Shown piece after piece: positions 5,919 through 8,691 of a DNA stretch of 8,691 bases. The stretch is from Nitrosopumilaceae archaeon. Lineage in GTDB: Archaea > Thermoproteota > Nitrososphaeria > Nitrososphaerales > Nitrosopumilaceae. A model generated the notes under the pieces. That model saw only the letters and a program-made list of their open reading frames with translations, was not told the DNA's origin and did no database searches. How positions within the stretch are numbered: position 1 is the stretch's first letter; every line of letters starts with the position of its first letter. Both the position numbers and the translations under genes were made by a program. The stretch is from NCBI GenBank assembly GCA_007571225.1, contig RKRU01000083.1:1-8691 (forward strand). The letters are read 5' to 3'.

Positions 5919-5939
5919 AGGTGGTTTGAGCCATGAATT

Positions 5940-7019
5940 ATGAAAGCGGTAGTCTACGATGAATATGCGCCTGACGATGATTATGCTAGGATCCTGAAGG
6001 TGAAAGATCTTGACGAACCCAAACCAAAGGCTAACGAGGTTGTCTTTGAGGTGAAGGCTGCTGCCCTGAACTACAACGATATCTGGGGTATGAGGGGCCA
6101 GCCCGTAGCCGTTCCGCTGCCACATGTCTCTGGCTCTGATGCAGCCGGAGACGTAATTGCGGTGGGAGAGGACGTAAGGGACATCCAAGTCGGAGACAAA
6201 GTTGTATCACACTCCAACATGTCTTGCAGAGTCTGCAAAGCCTGTACCGACGGGCGTGAGTTTGACTGTACAAGACGGACCATATGGGGATTTCAGACAG
6301 GACCCACCTGGGGAGCATACCAGGAGGTGACTCATCTCCCGGAGGTCAACGTGTCAAGAATACCAGACGGCGTCTCATATGAAGAGGCGGCAGCGTCGTC
6401 CATGACGTTGCTTACGTCGTGGCACATGCTGGTTGGACGGGCAAAGATCACACCCGGCCAGACAGTTCTTGTCATGGGTGGAGGATCTGGAGTGGGTAGC
6501 TTTGCAATACAGATCGCCAAACTCTACAACTGTGACGTTATAGCAACATCCAGCCCAGACAAGCTCGACAAGTGTCTTGAACTCGGGGCGGATCATGCAG
6601 TCGACCACAGGAAGGATGACTGGCACAAGGAAGTTCGAGCCATTACCAAGGGCATAGCCAAGCGAAAGGGTGAGGCTCCAGGCATTGACATATCGTTTGA
6701 TCACATAGGACAGACACACTGGAACAAGCAGTTGACGCTGTTAAAGTACGGTGCAACGCTGGTCTCTTGTGGCGCCACTACAGGATATGATGCCAAGACC
6801 GATCTGCGTCATATCTTCTTCAAAGGAACCAACATACTGGGTTCTACCCAGGGAACAAAGGCCGAGCTCGACCAGGGATTATACTGGATGGGTCAGGGAA
6901 AGATAAAGTCCATTATCGACTCTGTTTATCCATACGAGCAGGCAGCAGAAGCACACACAAAGATGCTTACGGGCAAGGGACTCTTTGGTAAGATAATCTT
7001 AAAGTCCTCAGGTGCCTGA
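5940..7019 (+). CDS. MDR-family NAD(P)H-dependent reductase (enoyl-CoA/quinone-reductase-like)
   Basis: A 359-residue cytoplasmic medium-chain dehydrogenase/reductase. The N-terminal GroES-like domain starts MKAVVYDEY. Structural-zinc cysteines are present as C96, C99, C102 and C110. The catalytic-zinc ligands of alcohol dehydrogenases are not: the first Cys position reads ALNYNDIW (42-49) and the later region SGSDAAG (64-70). This argues for a double-bond reductase, such as an acryloyl-CoA or crotonyl-CoA reductase-like enzyme, rather than an alcohol dehydrogenase. The Rossmann loop is MGGGSGVGS (179-187), and TSSPDK after strand two (203-208) favours NADPH. The ATG at 5940 is chosen over ATG 5933 (wrong frame). 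A CitE-like lyase follows three bases after the stop. A role in acyl-CoA metabolism, perhaps the 3-hydroxypropionate/4-hydroxybutyrate cycle of these archaea, is an inference. Confidence 0.88.
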   Translation: MKAVVYDEYAPDDDYARILKVKDLDEPKPKANEVVFEVKAAALNYNDIWGMRGQPVAVPLPHVSGSDAAGDVIAVGEDVRDIQVGDKVVSHSNMSCRVCKACTDGREFDCTRRTIWGFQTGPTWGAYQEVTHLPEVNVSRIPDGVSYEEAAASSMTLLTSWHMLVGRAKITPGQTVLVMGGGSGVGSFAIQIAKLYNCDVIATSSPDKLDKCLELGADHAVDHRKDDWHKEVRAITKGIAKRKGEAPGIDISFDHIGQTHWNKQLTLLKYGATLVSCGATTGYDAKTDLRHIFFKGTNILGSTQGTKAELDQGLYWMGQGKIKSIIDSVYPYEQAAEAHTKMLTGKGLFGKIILKSSGA

Positions 7020-7022
7020 TCT

Positions 7023-7889
7023 TTGCCCCGGCTCTTTCGCAGTCTGTGCTTTGTCCCAGGAAACAACCCAAAATTTATTCAAAAAGCAGAGAATCTACAG
7101 GCTGATATCGTGTGTCTTGATCTGGAGGACTCGGTACCGGACTCACAAAAGGAGGAGGCGCGCAGGATGATACGGGGGGCGCTTGAGGCGCGCCAATCAT
7201 ACAAGACAGAGGCTCTGTACGTGCGCGTAAACTCCGACGCGGCCATAAAGGATGATCTGAAGGCAATAGTGCACGGTGGCATCGACGGCATAGTCATTCC
7301 AAAGGTCAACAATGTCAAAGTCCTCAGACAAGTGGAGGAGATCGTGGCTGATCTGGAGGCGCCGCCGCCGGGAGGCTTGGGCGGGGTCATACCGTCGATA
7401 GAATCGGCCGAAGGGGTAGTCAAGACCTACGAGATCGCCTCCTTTGGAGAGGAGAGCAGACTGAGAATTGATTGTATCCTCTTTGGAGTGTTTGACCTGC
7501 TTGCGGATATGAGGATGGAGTACTCCGATGGCGTGGAAGCGGCAAGGTATGCCCGCGCTCGCGCGGCACTTGACGCCCGTGCAGCTGGGGTTCCTGCCAT
7601 TGATGGAATATGGCAAGACATAAGGGATATACGGGGACTGGAGCAGGACTGCTTGCTTGGACGGTCCTTGGGATATGCGGGCAAGAGCGTGATACATCCG
7701 AGCCAAATTGATACGGTGCACAGGCTGTTTCACCCTACAGCATCTGAGATACTGTGGGCCGAAAAGGTTGTGCAAGTCTATCCAAAGTCGGTTCAGGAGG
7801 GCAGAGGGGCCACCGTGGTGGATAACAAGATGATCGATCTGGTACACTACAAGCAGGCGCAAGCCGTACTTGACTTGGCAGGCCGGTAA
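7023..7889 (+). CDS. CitE-like HpcH/HpaI-family acyl-CoA lyase
   Basis: A 288-residue TIM-barrel enzyme of the citrate lyase beta / malyl-CoA lyase group, usual length for the family. Motifs in order: LCFVPGNNPKF (8-18), DLEDSVPDSQKEEAR (33-47), RVN (68-70), IPKVNN (92-97), PSIESAEGV (124-132, metal-binding E127), FGVFDLLADM (154-163, metal-binding D158) and GKSVIHPSQI (220-229). No alpha or gamma citrate lyase subunit is nearby, so it probably cleaves or hydrolyses a CoA thioester such as malyl-, citramalyl- or methylmalyl-CoA. The start is TTG at 7023, supported by AGGTG at 7010-7014 (inside the end of the MDR gene), eight bases upstream; the family motif begins at once. The three-base gap to the MDR gene indicates one operon. 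Confidence 0.9.
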   Translation: MPRLFRSLCFVPGNNPKFIQKAENLQADIVCLDLEDSVPDSQKEEARRMIRGALEARQSYKTEALYVRVNSDAAIKDDLKAIVHGGIDGIVIPKVNNVKVLRQVEEIVADLEAPPPGGLGGVIPSIESAEGVVKTYEIASFGEESRLRIDCILFGVFDLLADMRMEYSDGVEAARYARARAALDARAAGVPAIDGIWQDIRDIRGLEQDCLLGRSLGYAGKSVIHPSQIDTVHRLFHPTASEILWAEKVVQVYPKSVQEGRGATVVDNKMIDLVHYKQAQAVLDLAGR

Positions 7890-7925
7890 CGCGGCATGGC
7901 AGTCCCGGTACGATGGCGCGGGATT

Positions 7926-7974
7926 CTATGTCTCATAACTATGTCTCATAACTACGTCTCAACTACATGTCTCT
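7926..7974 (+). repeat. Degenerate 13-bp tandem repeat, about four copies
   Basis: CTATGTCTCATAA occurs exactly twice in tandem (7926-7938, 7939-7951). It is followed by CTACGTCTCAA (7952-7962) and CTACATGTCTCT (7963-7974), which keep the CTAYGTCTC core. It starts 36 bp after the lyase stop. Confidence 0.8.
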
Positions 7975-8043
7975 AGACTGTAGCAGCTGCGGCCCCATAC
8001 GAGTCCGTCGTGGTAAGAGGCAAACTACTAGGAGCCGTGTGGT

Positions 8044-8107
8044 GCCTGATGCGGCGCCTGATGCGGCGCCTGATGCGGCGCCTGATGCGGCGCCTGATGC
8101 GGCGCCT
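8044..8107 (+). repeat. 12-bp tandem repeat, five copies plus a partial sixth
   Basis: GCCTGATGCGGC is repeated five times exactly (8044-8103), followed by GCCT. The G+C-rich unit can form a GCC/GGC palindrome across each junction (GGCGCC). Being four codons long it leaves frames intact: one frame gives Pro-Asp-Ala-Ala, another Leu-Met-Arg-Arg, and the third has stops. Perfect copies suggest recent expansion by slippage. Confidence 0.95.
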
Positions 8108-8317
8108 ATACGAGATCCTGTCTGTAATACGCTACACCGTCATGCGGATGGAACTGTACATGCGAGCAGGGACACGGAAAGGAGCCACAGACATCGGAAG
8201 CGGTGTATCGGCGCGGCGCTAGATTCGCAGTGCGCAACCACCACCATTGGTATCCGGGTAGGATCTGGCGCACCTGTCGGGCAATTTTATTCTATATGAT
8301 TAGAACCATCGTACTGC

Positions 8318-8325
8318 TTATAATA
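8318..8325 (+). promoter_or_regulatory. TATA-like box deciding the start of the last gene
   Basis: TTATAATA is centred about 25-26 nt upstream of ATG 8347, the same spacing as for the MDR gene. It lies inside the longer reading frame from ATG 8296, which argues that translation begins at 8347 on a leaderless mRNA. Confidence 0.6.
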
Positions 8326-8346
8326 CAATTAATTGCTGGTTTGGTT

Positions 8347-8691
8347 ATGATGATTGGACATGCCGCCGTCTTTGTCGTGCTGCTGATGGCCGGAGCGGGA
8401 TTGGTTGCAGATGAGGCGTTTGCGAATGTTCAGGATAAGATAGAGTTTGGCGCCGCACTAGAGGAGGCGCTTGGACACTTTAGAGCACTGGAGGGCAACT
8501 TGGATGACGGCAACAGTGATCTGGCCTTGGTACACGCGACACATCCGATAGCCGAACTGTACGATACGATAAAGCCCACACTTTTGGATGCAGATCCGGC
8601 CTTGGATGCGGACATGCATACTACACTGCTAGACCTAAAGGACAGGACCGGTACCGGCGTTGACAGGCAGGAGGCGCAGGCTGCAATAGAG
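8347..8691 (+). CDS. Exported or membrane-anchored helical protein, N-terminal part only
   Basis: The frame is open to the end of the window, giving 115 residues. The first 26 residues look like a signal peptide or anchor: a hydrophobic core (AAVFVVLLMAGAGLV) and a possible cleavage site after DEAFA. The rest is acidic and helical, with HFRALEGNLDD, HATHPIAELYDTIKP, then D/L-rich helices; repeated His and Asp/Glu suggest metal or haem-related binding. This resembles, only loosely, the extracytoplasmic helical domains next to FTR1-type iron permeases, so function is left open. ATG 8347 is chosen over in-frame ATG 8296 because of the TATA-like box and the cleaner signal peptide; the longer form would add 17 residues. 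There is no SD. Confidence 0.75.
   Translation, partial: MMIGHAAVFVVLLMAGAGLVADEAFANVQDKIEFGAALEEALGHFRALEGNLDDGNSDLALVHATHPIAELYDTIKPTLLDADPALDADMHTTLLDLKDRTGTGVDRQEAQAAIE

Larger units (their letters stand above)
7890..8346. other. Intergenic region with two tandem repeat arrays
   Basis: No gene can be supported with confidence. The region holds a degenerate 13-bp array (7926-7974), a 12-bp array (8044-8107) and the promoter of the next gene. Two overlapping plus-strand ORFs, 7967-8299 and 8010-8222 (GTG start), read through the 12-bp array as PDAA and LMRR repeats respectively. Neither has an SD or a TATA-like box at the right distance, and no homology is recognisable. No clear T-rich terminator follows the lyase gene. 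Confidence 0.6.

Noticed and set aside
8010..8222. Plus-strand 70-codon GTG ORF with LMRR repeats
   Set aside because: It looks somewhat helical after the repeat, but has no start signals and no homology, and is equally explained by the repeat.
7967..8299. Plus-strand 110-codon ORF with PDAA repeats
   Set aside because: It is open mainly because of the 12-bp repeat and has low-complexity, His/Arg-rich flanks. It has no SD or TATA-like box, and another ORF competes in a second frame.
8271..8300. Possible fourth copy of the dispersed element near the GGGCAATTTTATTC stretch
   Set aside because: Similarity is limited to A/T-rich words, needs shifts to align and does not preserve the KF-LFT frame or the hairpin.

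Overview
The window looks archaeal and most likely comes from a moderate-GC thaumarchaeon (Nitrososphaerota), for example a Cenarchaeum-like lineage. I infer this from three things. First, the starts I take as first cistrons have an A/T-rich TATA-like box centred about 25-28 nt upstream and no Shine-Dalgarno (SD) sequence, which is the archaeal leaderless pattern. Second, downstream cistrons do have SD motifs (GAGGT, GGAGAGG, AGGTG). Third, the gene content fits: zinc-ribbon threonine synthase, a CysO/MoaD-like domain fused to a ThiF-type E1 enzyme, CorA, short RNase HI, a zinc-site-less MDR reductase and a CitE-like lyase. The species is not provable from the sequence alone.

Layout. Positions 1-151 hold one copy of a short repeated element. 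Positions 152-2748 (minus strand) are a two-gene operon, thrC followed by a sulfur-carrier/E1 fusion, overlapping by one base. Positions 2749-3188 are intergenic and hold a second copy of the element and a degenerate 34-bp repeat. Positions 3189-4975 (plus) hold a possible 47-residue ORF overlapping the TTG start of a CorA-type transporter, which has an extra four-helix N-terminal membrane domain and a GTN instead of GMN signature. Positions 4981-5340 hold a doubtful membrane ORF. Positions 5285-5644 (minus) are RNase HI. Positions 5645-5939 hold a 30-bp tandem repeat, a 14-bp perfect inverted repeat, a third copy of the element and a promoter. Positions 5940-7889 (plus) are an MDR reductase and a CitE-like lyase in one operon. 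Positions 7890-8346 are non-coding or uncertain, with two tandem arrays. A secreted or membrane-anchored helical protein starts at 8347 and runs off the end.

The most interesting points are as follows. (1) A 57-nt element occurs three times in intergenic DNA (50-106 plus, 2936-2880 minus, 5853-5909 plus). It keeps both an open reading frame (core K-F-x-K/R-L-F-T) and a small hairpin with one compensatory base pair, so it may be a short peptide family, a regulatory element or a mobile-element remnant. (2) The CysO-like domain ending in LPAVAGG is fused to its own E1 and coupled to a fold-type II PLP enzyme, which recalls sulfur-carrier-dependent amino-acid synthesis (CysO/CysM). (3) CorA has an altered selectivity signature and an added membrane domain.
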